Part shown: positions 1-8,844 of the stretch, in pieces
How positions within the stretch are numbered: position 1 is the first letter of the stretch
Layout: the number at the start of each line of letters is the position of its first letter
NCBI GenBank assembly: GCA_003550305.1
Contig: QKYT01000222.1
Coordinates: 66,773 to 80,272 of the forward strand
Direction: 5' to 3'
DNA from: Glomus cerebriforme
Taxonomy: Eukaryota > Glomeromycota > Glomeromycetes > Glomerales > Glomeraceae
Length of the DNA: 13,500 nt
Translations under genes and position numbers: made by a program
Notes under the pieces: model-generated
Told to the model about the DNA's origin: nothing
What the model saw: only the letters and a program-made list of their open reading frames with translations
Database searches by the model: none

Positions 1-330
1 TTTTTCTTATATTAATAGTATACATGGTTTAGAACGTGAATAACAACCTTGCAATAATTCATAATATGCATTCTTGAATGTTATGCTTATTGACTAATTT
101 ATTAGTAAATATTCATTAACAATTGCAAAAAAATAAATACTGTAAATAAAAAACAAAATTTGTTTTTAAACCTTTTTTTTTTTTGAACCATTCAAAAATT
201 GTCTAACATCATATCCTACGAAAATTGGATCAAATGGTATTACAATATTACACAAATTTCCAAAAAAAGGAAATTGATGTGTATACACATAATTCTGGCC
301 GCAATTAAAAATTATAAATAAAAATTTAAA
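1..330. other. AT-rich spacer, left edge
   Basis: No open frame of note, RNA gene or long repeat is visible. It has homopolymer T and A runs (for example 172-184). If the Helitron-like terminus just downstream is real, part of this stretch may be the 3' interior of that element, but no 5' end was found here. Confidence 0.5.
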
Positions 331-361
331 ACGCGTTGCAAAGCAACGGGTAGCAAACTAG
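331..361 (+). mobile_element. Helitron-like 3' terminus
   Basis: A short GC-rich hairpin, CGTTGC-AAA-GCAACG (334-348), is extended by A331/C332 pairing with G350/T351 across one G:G mismatch. It is followed by ten bases and then CTAG (358-361), with T at 362. A hairpin about 10 nt before CTRR, next to a T, is the classic 3' end of a rolling-circle Helitron inserted between A and T. The element would extend to the left. The matching 5' TC end and any Rep/helicase are not seen, so it is either a non-autonomous fragment or cut by the window edge. Confidence 0.5.
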
Positions 362-362
362 T

Positions 363-886
363 CATTAATTAAAATAAAAATAAATCATATGATCATGCGC
401 TTATGCACTTAGTGTAATTTTAAAAGGACTATTTAATACTATTTATAATTATAATCTCAGTCAAAAGAGTTAGCAATTATAGAAAATTATTCAAATTATT
501 CCGATAACTATCAAAAGAATTCTTATATTGTATTAATAATAAAATAAAAAATAGATTTTTAATTAATAGGTTTTTTGTTTTACTAAATATGTAATAAGAA
601 AATATAGTAGTCTGTATTGAATCGCAATACAATTTTTAAAGTTATCATATTATTTTAAAGTACAACTTTTTAGTTTGCTATTATTATACTAAGTACGTTA
701 CTTAAGAATTATTATATCAAATTATTAAATTTGTTATAATAATTCCGAAAGATAGTCTTTAAACAAAAGAATTAAAAATATTTTAAAGTTGAAATTAAAG
801 AAGATATAATTTTTAGTAAAAAAAAAGCAAATAAAAAAATTGATTTAAATTTTTAGAAATAAATAAATATGGTATTGCTTAATGTT
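363..886. other. AT-rich spacer
   Basis: Very AT-rich, with many stops in all frames. No gene, RNA or repeat structure could be supported. Confidence 0.5.
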
Positions 887-924
887 ACCGGCGGTGATTC
901 TCACTACCAGTGATTATCACCGGT
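887..924. repeat. Compact GC-rich hairpin
   Basis: The outer arms ACCGG(CGG)TGAT (887-898) and ATCACCGGT (916-924) pair perfectly except for a 3-nt bulge. The inner arms TCACT (901-905) and AGTGA (909-913) close on a 3-nt loop. This GC-rich island stands alone in AT-rich spacer. It may be a small palindromic element or the tip of a decayed transposon. No function is assigned. Confidence 0.6.
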
Positions 925-1206
925 CTAATAATTTTTATAGTTTTTATATTGAGATTATATTTTTTGTAAAAAGTCAAATTAACTTGAATATTTGATCACC
1001 TTACTATATTCAGTAAATTTGCGAGAAGAAAAGATTTTTCTTATATTAGAAAAGCTGTTCAGTTAGTTTTTGAGAAAAACATGAAAATTCGATTTTTACA
1101 TTTTTTTTTTTACTTTAAGAAAAAAATTTTAATTAAAACTTAGTAATTAGTATCTAAACATATTTATCTCATATTTATTTATTGTGAAAATATTTTTTTT
1201 GTTATC

Positions 1207-1560
1207 TTAACTCTGGCCGAAATTATGATGCACGGCCAGAATTAAGCGGCGACAGTCATCGGTGGCGGTGATATGTTTACCATGCATATGTTTTTTCTCA
1301 CAGGTTGATGGCGCATGCGGTGACAAATAAGCGTGACAAATAGGGTTCACACCACCATAAAAAAACTGTCCCCCAGATAAATAGTAATTTTGAATCACAG
1401 CCGGGTGTCACACCGGTGACAAAAAATCATGCAGCCACACGTTATATCACGTGAAAGTGCATATTATATATATGCATGCGCCACCAACCTGTGAGAAAAA
1501 ACTTAACCTAGACCGCCATAGACCTGTGGCACAGCCGATCATCATCAGCTTCATATTTTT
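1207..1560. repeat. GC-richer island with 29-bp inverted repeat
   Basis: Arms at 1290-1318 and 1474-1502 are reverse complements with a single mismatch; the core is TTTCTCACAGGTTGRTGGCG. They enclose 155 bp that carries a short direct repeat (GTGACAAATA at about 1320 and 1334), a hairpin GTCAC-ACCG-GTGAC near 1409-1422, and an E-box-like CACGTG. To the left, CTGGCCG (1212-1218) and CGGCCAG (1234-1240) form another inverted pair. Base composition differs sharply from the flanks. The layout fits a MITE or fold-back element, but no clean target duplication was found next to the arms. No protein-like frame is present. Confidence 0.6.
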
Positions 1561-2100
1561 ATTCACATACAACGCATAACGTATCTCTTCTTTCCTTTCC
1601 TTTCATGTTTTAATTTTTTTTAATATCTTAAAGAATAATAATAAAAACATGAATATTCTTAGTCATTAACTCAGTTATAGAAATAATAAATATTAATTTT
1701 CAAACTAACAAACGCATTTTTCTTATAAAGTAATTTCAATAAATACTTGGGTCAAAATAAACTGAATTCAGAAGACTATGTGAAGTTGTTTAACAATTGG
1801 AATTAATTTTATTTAAACCAACTTGAATATTTATAGAGTTATGATTGTTTTCATAATAAAATTAATAACGCGCATTTTTTTTATTTTGTAGCACAATTTC
1901 AACACTTTGATCAATGTAAGCTGCTCTATAAGATTAAATAATATTGCTCAGTAGATATGGGATTCCTTGAATATTAATGTTAATAAAGTTAATTCGAATA
2001 TTCATGAACTATGAATGTTTTTTACAATAGGATTAACTTTGTTCTTTATTTATTATTTTTTTTTCTTTTACAGTACATGATATTAAAATAACGATAATTT
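1561..2100 (+). other. Possible decayed spliced region with two similar intron-like units
   Basis: After a CT-rich leader-like stretch (about 1585-1603), two diverged similar units end in polypyrimidine-AG signals: TTTTATTTTGTAG at 1891 and TTTCTTTTACAG at 2073. Between them lies a 24-nt exon-like piece (1892-1915) followed by GTAAG (1916-1920). The segments around 1821-1870 and 1993-2045 look roughly three-quarters identical by eye, including GAATATTYAT and TATGAWTGTTTT. No long open frame joins these pieces, so this is an intron-duplication remnant or a non-coding spliced transcript, at low confidence. Confidence 0.25.
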
Positions 2101-2445
2101 TTAATAAATTTAATATTAATTTTAAAAAAAAATTTATGAAAATTTATAATAAAGCTCCATTTCGAATAAAATATTCATCAGAAAAAAAGGAAAAATTCTG
2201 CGCGTCATCATATATAATTATATTTGTATTTCTTATTATATCAAAAGTTTTAACTTTAAATTTTTAGTCTTTACTCTTTCACATTTTTTAAGCTATATTT
2301 TACTTGGTTGTAAAAAAAAAAAAATATTTTCGAAACCGTAAAAATTTTTTCCTAAGATAAATGTTAGGCAAAAATAAAATTTATCTAATAAATTTTAATG
2401 GCCGATAAAATCAAATATACCACATTATAAACCAATCAGATTTAA

Positions 2446-2539
2446 GAAGTCTAGGATAAGAATACTATAAGAAGCCTAAACCCCGGGGTCTAGAAAAAGA
2501 ATCCTGAACCGAGGGGTCTAGGACAAGGACGCTCTTACC
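2446..2539. repeat. Degenerate about 30-bp tandem repeat
   Basis: Three imperfect copies share GTCTAGRAYAAGRA followed by about ten bases. They start near 2449, 2488 and 2516 (GTCTAGGATAAGAA, GTCTAGAAAAAGAA, GTCTAGGACAAGGA). The second and third copies are preceded by GGG. No coding sense is evident. A CCAAT box at 2432-2436 lies just upstream, but nothing supports a promoter call. Confidence 0.5.
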
Positions 2540-2599
2540 ATTTACTGTTGATTGATTTTTTTATATTTACTGTACATATTATACATATTAAACAGAAAC

Positions 2600-2700
2600 G
2601 TGATCAGACCGTTTCTTACCACGTGATATAACTCCGTAACGCCGTAACTCTGACTGGAGTTTCGCGTAATGCGAGAAATTCTGTTGAACAAGTTAACAAT
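2600..2700. repeat. GC-richer block with short inverted repeats
   Basis: AACTCC (2630-2635) and GGAGTT (2656-2661) are inverted. CGTAAC is repeated at 2635-2640 and 2643-2648. TCGC-gtaat-GCGA follows at about 2662-2674. The clustering resembles a transposon end or palindromic insertion, but there is no partner terminus or target duplication. Confidence 0.3.
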
Positions 2701-2764
2701 GAGTAATTGCATGGACATATTCTTCTTTTTAACATCATAAAAAACGATAAATTTAAGAATCATT

Positions 2765-4750
2765 ACTTTATGAAAAAAAAGTTTTTTTTTTATACATGTA
2801 GATCATTAGACCATTATTTGTTGATCCTTACTAATTAAAGTATGTCATTATTTTTGATATACTTGATATACCATTGTTATTTGCCATTGTTGTGGAATTG
2901 ATAAAACAAGAAAATCAATAACATCATTTTTGGAAAGTTATCATTGTAATATTTTTGGCGTTGCGGAAACCTTTTTAAAAATACTAAATTGATAAGTCAA
3001 TAAATTCACTTTTGGAACATTTGAAATTTTCATTGATACATTTCTTAAAAAAAAAAACTGAAACTTTGGCGTAACAAATAAAATCTCCGTTATAAAAACA
3101 ATTCCCCTTACATCTGGATTAGATGAAACTAGTTAAATTCAATTAAAGGGTTTCCCGGATTTAATTCCTATGGCGAATACGAGGATTCTTTATGATGTTA
3201 ATAAGGTTTATTGATTTCCGTAATTTGCTTATGAAGTCGAACAAACTTTATCGTTAATTATTATTGTTATTATCATCATTTANTTTTTTTTTTTTTTTTT
3301 ATATCTGTTATTATTGTAATTTAATTAAGATTTACCCGATATGTAAAACTTTAACCTAAATAATCCTAATATGGGTTTACATTATATTAAAAATTTAAAT
3401 CGTAAATCCGAAAGTTCGGAGTATAAACTCAAGAAGTAACTAAGACATATTAAGTAATCTTTTGAAAGAGATAAATAAACAAATCATATTTGGCTTGCTT
3501 TGAAAGAAATTTTTTTTTTTGTTCCGAAGTCCGAAGATAACAAAAAGCGCTTTCAATAANAAAAAAAAAAACTTTATTATATCATAATTTAGTTCTGATG
3601 TTTTCTAAAAAAAAAAAATTACGTGAATAAATCAAATTATTCTCTAATTTTTTTTTTTCTGCATGATCATGAAATTTGACCCGACAAAATATTTCTCATA
3701 CTTAAAGCTTATAATAAAATTAAATATTGAAAAGTTTCCTATGAAATAATTTCTCAAGCACGCGTTCTTTAATTGATAACTTAATAAACTATAAAATTTT
3801 TACACTGGTTTCTTTTCATTACAAGTATTTGTCATCACTATGTTTAATTCGGATATCAAAGAAATTAGAGATATAATTAAATATCGATTATGAAATTTTA
3901 TTTTGTAAACATTTGTTTCTAAATGTATTACAAAGAAAAAAATTGAACGGGTATAATAAAAATAAATTCTCTCGTCTTTTATCTAGTTACACATTTACAC
4001 TGTTTATAACTAAAAGTTTGCCTACTTGCCTTTGAAGCAAAAACTTATCACTTGTATCACACCAACTATTACGCAATAAAGGAGAGACTCCAAAACTCCG
4101 TATGGACTTAATTTTTTTTTTAATAAAATATACGCTATTTACTATTTTGAATCTCGGAAATATCTTTAAAAGTACTACCCAATAAACTTTATCCTTTGCC
4201 TTTTCTTCCTTTAGTTTACTTATTTCAGTTACCAAATCTCAAACAAATTAATTTTTTACGAAGGTTGTATTACAAAAACTTGGGTCTATTCCTAAATTAA
4301 TTACGTGATAAATATCTATAATAATATCGCTAACAATACATAAAATTTCTAACTTAAAAAGTAACATAAAGAATGTAAATAATAAATATATCCGCGAAAA
4401 GCATATGAAAATAAGGGTTTGTTTATTATTAGGTGATATATCTTCAGGGGTACATATTTTTACTATTCTAACTACCCTACACATTCAAATTTCGATGTTG
4501 AAATAATAATCACATTACTATTTAAGTATTATCAATGTTAAAATAAAGTTTTTTTTATTTTTTTATTTAAATATTCTACAAAAAAATTTTCACCTCATGA
4601 AGTTATTACTTATCCGAGGTTTCTGTTTTAATATTTTTTAAACATGATTTTTTTTTTACATGACATATACTAGCTAGATATCTTTTAATTTTTTTGCACA
4701 AGGATTCGCAAATTTGTTACAAAAGCAATTAAAAAAAAAATACATCTTAT
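2765..4750. other. Long gene-free AT-rich stretch
   Basis: About 2 kb with many stops in every frame. It holds poly-T and poly-A runs, with ambiguous bases at 3283 and 3560 beside homopolymers. A minus-strand frame at about 3987-4238 has a lysine/glutamate-rich start (SKLKEEKAKDK) and could be an exon scrap, but it has neither splice context nor recognisable domain. No supported gene, RNA or mobile-element terminus was found. Confidence 0.4.
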
Positions 4751-4751
4751 C

Positions 4752-5557
4752 GACAAGGAAATAAGTTTACCTCGGAGTGTGATAAATTCTGAAACTCTTT
4801 TGTGCAAGGAATGTGAAACTAATGTCATGAAAGATACCTTTCCTTCTCGAAAATAAGTAAATAAAAAACTTACGTATTAATCCGACATTATATAACCCAA
4901 ACGTCCTTCAAACTGGGTTAAATGTAAAGATGAATTCGGTAAGGTCTATTCAGCACTTTGGATGGAAGTACCTAAGATGAATTTGAGATGATGACGCTCA
5001 AGAATGTATTCGAACTAGACTAATAAATATTGTCTTGAAACATCTTGATAATTACAAAACATTTCAAATACTTACATTAATCAGGTAACTATTTTCATTA
5101 ATGATTATTGAACATATATTTTATTAGTAGTTGTGCAATTTATCAATTATAAATTATTAAGTTTATTGCAATACGAACAAATGATAATAAAATATTGAAT
5201 AATTCCCAAAATCATATTTATTACTAATACTGTATTTAAATACTTATAATCGATTTCGATAATTACAATACAAAATTCAAAAGCGTTAGTTAATATTTGG
5301 CATCCAATTATACAGGTCCAATGAAATATTATGAAAACGGAAACCTGCAACAATACTTAGCTTTGATTATTGCAACGTAATTCTTTCTCAAAACATGATT
5401 GATATGTTATGGGGAATCATTGGAGGTCTTGAGAAGATTAATATTAAAGGAAAAATTCATGCGGATCTATGACGGAAGAAATTTACTTATTGAAGACGAA
5501 AAGATTTTCACATATGATGAAAATAAATCTTGCACAGAAAGCAGTAAGTCTGAATAA
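4752..5557 (+). pseudogene. Protein kinase pseudogene, + strand
   Basis: A degenerate serine/threonine- or TKL-like kinase of the type greatly expanded in Glomeromycotina. In order: a Cys pair, LLCKECE (about 4796-4816); remains of the glycine loop, EFGKVYSALWMEVP (from 4932); after a frame break, DDDAQE...IVLKHLDN carrying the putative ATP-binding Lys; and a clean CAG|GTAACT donor with the exon ending at 5084. After a gap, MKYYENGNLQQYLA starts at 5321, then in another frame MIDMLWGIIGGLEKI and a catalytic loop HADL (5458-5469). TGA follows at once, and the reading resumes one frame over with GRNLLIEDEK until TAA at 5555-5557. HAD in place of HRD is common in this family. Frameshifts and internal stops show that it is dead. 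The DFG segment and the rest of the C-lobe are missing; a MITE lies 36 bp downstream. Confidence 0.75.
5085..5310 (+). other. Presumed intron and eroded region of kinase pseudogene
   Basis: GTAACT at 5085-5090 follows the N-lobe exon directly. Recognisable kinase sequence resumes only after TACAG (5311-5315), just before GTCCAATGAAATATT. At about 230 bp this is longer than the 60-80 bp introns elsewhere in the window. It probably contains both an intron and an unrecognisable intermediate exon. Confidence 0.35.
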
Positions 5558-5593
5558 CTGACGATGTGAAAAGAACGGATCATTTATTTAGTA

Positions 5594-5717
5594 CTGTATA
5601 GTCCCGATAATAAGCACCATTTTTTGCACATAATGCCGCCAAAATTATCACACGCCTAAGGCGTCAGGGTGCTTATTCTAGGGAGATGCTAAACTGCTAA
5701 TTATCGGGACTATATGG
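5594..5717. mobile_element. Pogo/Tc1-like MITE
   Basis: Terminal inverted repeats are TATAGTCCCGATAATAAGCA (5597-5616) and its near reverse complement (5695-5714), with one mismatch in 20. Pairing extends outward with two mismatches to TA at 5592-5593 and 5718-5719, which would be the TA target duplication. That gives a 124-bp element starting CTGTATAGTCCCG. Inside, AATAAGCACC is repeated inverted (5609-5618 and 5668-5677), and ACGCCT-A-AGGCGT (5652-5664) is a palindrome. It has no coding capacity and would depend on a transposase elsewhere. The pogo/Fot1 assignment rests on TA duplication and TIR style only. Confidence 0.75.
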
Positions 5718-5842
5718 TATATATTTTTTTAATTTGTTAAATTATGCTCACATCTTAATTGAAATGTTTTAAACTTAATCTCTTTTACTACTCTTTTACT
5801 CATTTAGATCAAGAATTTTACACGTCATAATCAAATGATTAT

Positions 5843-6030
5843 CTGATTAATGTAAGAATTTGAAATGTTTTGTGAATTGTCGAGATGTTTCAAAGCAACA
5901 TTCATTGGTCCAGCTCGAGTCCATTCTTGCGCATCATCATCCCAAATCCATCTAGGACCTTCCATCTAAAGGACTGAATAGACACTACCGAACCCTCCTT
6001 TACCAATATATTTAAATAAACAATTTCAAA
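5843..6030 (-). pseudogene. Protein kinase N-lobe pseudogene, - strand
   Basis: Read on the minus strand from about 6010, the frame gives a full glycine loop GKGGFGSVYS (first codon at 6004), then VL, a TAG where Trp is expected, MEGPRWIWDDDAQEWTR, AGPMNVALKHLDNSQN with the putative ATP-binding Lys in VALK, and SNSYINQ up to 5843. The exon ends CAG|ATAATC where a GT donor is expected, so the splice site is lost. Apart from the one stop, the 160-bp exon is open. It is an inverted homologue of the exon at about 4932-5084, close to 80% identical by eye. Upstream of 6010 the frame breaks, and no later kinase exon is present. Confidence 0.75.
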
Positions 6031-7003
6031 TCCTCAAAACTGGATCTATTTCGAATAATTACAAGTTTAGAAAACGTTTAGTCAAGTATATCATATTACT
6101 TCATCAATCCCTTTTACTTCCTAATATCCAATAATAAGAAAGTTTCTTTTATGAAATAATTTCAAATTCAATATGACATTTATAAGAAGTTTATCACACC
6201 CTCCACATTCTTTGAATTAGCATATTAGCACTTAAATTACTAGTTATTATACAGTAAATGTGAAATGATTAACAGTTTAGGATTAGCATATTAATAACCA
6301 CCAACATTTTTAGGAATTATTAATTAATAAACCATCATAAGTATATCAATTTTATCTATATCGTTTCACAATGTATTAATTATAAGAAAAACCCACTAAT
6401 TATTTATTACAATAAAAGATAATGAAAGAAAACTATTACTTATATAGATTAACAGAAAAAAGCTTTAGGATTTACAATTATTAAATCAAATAATCACTTC
6501 ATTGCAAATTCCTCGTTCAAAACTTTAATAATTTCTTCCAACAAACAGCAATAATACGTAGGCTTCTTTTAGGTGGACCCATAGCATTATTGGGATAATA
6601 GTAATAGGCTTGGGTGGGAAATATTATTATGACTAGAAAATATTTTGAAGTTAGTAATTGACATTGGAACAGTAGCAATATTAATACTGCTTTTAGTGGT
6701 AGTCTATTTATCATAAGAAAGCATTAGATATAAAAAAAGTATTATATTAAAATTTATAAAAACAATATGCAAACAGAAGAATTTATTGAACTTTATTGAT
6801 TTTGTTTTTTTTTTGCGATACTGAATGAAACCCGAAGGATGAGGTATAAATTACACAAATCGCGACTTAGCCCATAATATATGACGAAAGTTCTATCCTA
6901 CTGTATAGTCAGTCTATTCCTCCAACTTTAGATTACTCAATGACCTATCATTATATTACCCTCTCCACTTGTAATCTTTCATCAGTTTTTTGCCTCTTCT
7001 AAT
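6031..7003. other. AT-rich spacer
   Basis: No supported gene. A minus-strand frame at 6517-6714 begins with a hydrophobic run and ends PNNAMGPPKRSLRI. It lacks homology that I recognise, splice context or a promoter, so it is not called. TACTGTATAGTC at 6899-6910 repeats the outer end of the 5594 MITE and resembles the hAT target site. Confidence 0.4.
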
Positions 7004-7011
7004 ACTGTATG

Positions 7012-7023
7012 TAGAGGCCTGCA
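7012..7023 (+). repeat. hAT left terminal inverted repeat
   Basis: TAGAGGCCTGCA, the exact reverse complement of 7708-7719. Confidence 0.92.
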
Positions 7024-7707
7024 TTAGCCCTAATTTCATAAACCAGACCCGGCCCGGACTTTAAATAATATATAAAATTCCAGCCTGGTCCGGCCCGAAC
7101 TTAAAATTATATATGAAATGCAAGCCCGGCCCGGCCCGCATTAATATATTGAAAATCCGGCCCGGCCCGGACCCGGACTGGATTTCTTAATATAATGTAG
7201 TGGGTTTGTAATTTATTTAATAAATAAATTTAACCATAGCTATTTATAATTTTAAATGACTTTTTTATGTTAATTAATCAATTTGTTGCACAATAAAATT
7301 AGTGCCGCAAGGCGCAGCATTTGATGATCACGTTCCAAAATAATTAAATCTAATAAATGACTTAATTTTATTAAATAAAAAAGAATTAAAAAACCTTAAC
7401 TCTCTAAATAAACAATATATTATTTTAATATAAAATTGGTATTCAATTTATTTAGTTTATTTAGTTTATTTAAAAACCAAAAGTAAATTTCAGAAACTAC
7501 AATTTATTAAAATTGTTTAATTTCTGCCTATCTAAATTTCGGCTCAATTTAACTGTGAAATTTTGGCTAGAATTAAGGAGTTATAAAAATCCGGGTTTAC
7601 ATTTTGAACCCGGACCCGGCCCGGGTGGATTTAGAATAATTTCAGCCGGCCCAGACCCGGATTCCGGGCCGGGTCCGGGCCGGGTTTTGAGCCCGGACCC
7701 GGCCCGT

Positions 7708-7719
7708 TGCAGGCCTCTA
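7708..7719 (-). repeat. hAT right terminal inverted repeat
   Basis: TGCAGGCCTCTA, the exact reverse complement of 7012-7023, followed directly by the second ACTGTATG. Confidence 0.92.
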
Positions 7720-7727
7720 ACTGTATG

Positions 7728-8243
7728 TCCAGTCTTATAACAAGAAAATAATACCTGAAAAGATATCCTAAACTCATTCTAAGGTGAATCCAGATTCCAG
7801 AAAAATTTGAATTATAAACGAAAGGAGAAATAATAATAAATCAAAGTTCAAATATAGAAGGAGATGTAAATATAAACAAATAATCAAAAACATATATCAC
7901 ACGAAAAACTGGGTGTATGTGGGTGGGTATAACAACAAAAAAAAATCATATATAATAGATTATAATAGATGAATAACAAATTTCTATTATTTGGAAGGAG
8001 TATAGTTATAATAATAATTTATTATTTAGTAGTCAAGATTCATAAAATTTATTTTTTTTTTTTATAATTTATGTAATTTTCATCAAACTTATTATATTCC
8101 ATAAAAATTAATAATCAATGAAACAAGAATCAATTAAAACCAATATTAAATTGTCTAAAAAATACAAATACATATTCTTTTTGACATTCTATGATCATAT
8201 CAATAAGATTATGTTGTACAGTAAATTTCTATATATGTTATAT
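7728..8243. other. AT-rich spacer right of hAT
   Basis: No supported gene. Two overlapping + frames between 8118 and 8442 are made of Ile/Tyr/Lys/Phe-rich AT codons with no domain or splice context. GTGTATGTGGGTGGGTAT at about 7912-7929 is a short GT-rich tract. Confidence 0.4.
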
Positions 8244-8262
8244 ATTGTACATACAGTACAAT
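8244..8262. repeat. Small hairpin
   Basis: ATTGTAC (8244-8250) and GTACAAT (8256-8262) form a 7-bp stem with a 5-nt loop, followed by CCC and a T run. It resembles an intrinsic hairpin-plus-T signal, but in a eukaryote this is probably incidental or part of a decayed palindromic element. Confidence 0.35.
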
Positions 8263-8605
8263 CCCTTTTTTTTCTGGAAGCTGATACGACTGTGTCACCG
8301 CCGGTCAACGATTTTTATTCAATATATTTTAAAACCATTATTGTTATTTATAAATAAAATATATTCTTCATTTAAATTTGTGAAGTTATCCAAAATGATC
8401 ATTCAATCTAAATTAGAGATGAAAGACCTAAAAGAAAGATGAAATGAAGTTGAAAAAAAAGTTGGCGTAATTATAGTATGCCATCTTGAACTGACCATCA
8501 ATCAAAGGACCAAAAAAAGAAGAAAATAATCAGGAATCAATTATTACTAAGACTAATAATTCCAAATCTAAAAGAAAAGAAAAACAAAAAGTGTATGCTA
8601 CCTAC

Positions 8606-8670
8606 CGATTCGTCGCAGCATGCTAACCGTAGTATCCAAGCTGATCGTTTTAAATTCTTCATTTTGGTGT
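8606..8670 (-). other. Exon-like module, 65 nt
   Basis: Acceptor CTTTTTAG, donor GTAGGT. It is open in the frame reading HQNEEFKTISLDTTVSMLRR. It aligns with the module at 8845-8906 with a net 3-nt length difference, consistent with a once-coding exon. Confidence 0.45.
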
Positions 8671-8753
8671 CTAAAAAGATTAGAATAAAATAGAAATAAT
8701 TAAAAAAATAATTAATAAATTGAAAAAAAATAAATAATGTTTACTGTATCTAC

Positions 8754-8793
8754 TGATACACCGCAATATGCCAATCTAATCTACCATTAAACT
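8754..8793 (-). other. Exon-like module, 40 nt
   Basis: Acceptor TTTCTTTTAG, donor GTAGAT. It is shorter than its siblings, with the shared 3' end ATATTGCGGTGTATCA. The frame matching the siblings has one stop. Confidence 0.4.
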
Positions 8794-8844
8794 CTAAAAG
8801 AAAGAAAAAAATGAATTTTTAATTAATATAAAAAATAATCTTAC

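Larger units (their letters stand above)
7004..7727. mobile_element. Non-autonomous hAT transposon with GC-rich ends
   Basis: Perfect 12-bp terminal inverted repeats TAGAGGCCTGCA (7012-7023) and TGCAGGCCTCTA (7708-7719) bound a 708-bp element. They are flanked by the identical octamer ACTGTATG at 7004-7011 and 7720-7727. An 8-bp duplication and a TIR matching the hAT YARNG start place it in the hAT superfamily. Both subterminal regions (about 7047-7180 and 7590-7706) are packed with CCCGGCCCGG-type motifs, probably transposase-binding repeats, around an AT-rich core (7190-7580). There is no transposase. The perfect target duplication suggests a fairly recent insertion. The Gly-Pro-rich frame at its right end is a translation of the repeat, not a gene. 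Confidence 0.92.

Noticed and set aside
1207..1398. 63-residue minus-strand frame over the GC-rich island
   Set aside because: It runs through one arm of the inverted repeat and has no protein-like pattern.
3987..4484. Two adjacent minus-strand frames (82 and 78 residues)
   Set aside because: One begins SKLKEEKAKDK and might be an exon scrap, but neither has an ATG in context, good splice sites or a recognisable domain.
5147..5353. 68-residue minus-strand frame, hydrophobic
   Set aside because: Overlaps the eroded intron and exon of the + kinase pseudogene. The hydrophobic look comes from AT-rich codons.
6517..6714. Minus-strand frame with signal-peptide-like start
   Set aside because: The hydrophobic start is AT-codon driven. 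Another frame over the same DNA is equally plausible, and no promoter or homology is seen.
7513..7740. 75-residue + frame rich in Gly-Pro (GPGPG)
   Set aside because: It is the translation of the CCCGGCCCGG subterminal array of the hAT element and runs across its right TIR and target duplication.
8118..8442. Two overlapping + frames of 79 and 83 residues
   Set aside because: Ile/Tyr/Lys/Phe-rich AT translation in mutually exclusive frames. No domain, and the right end overlaps the minus-strand module array.
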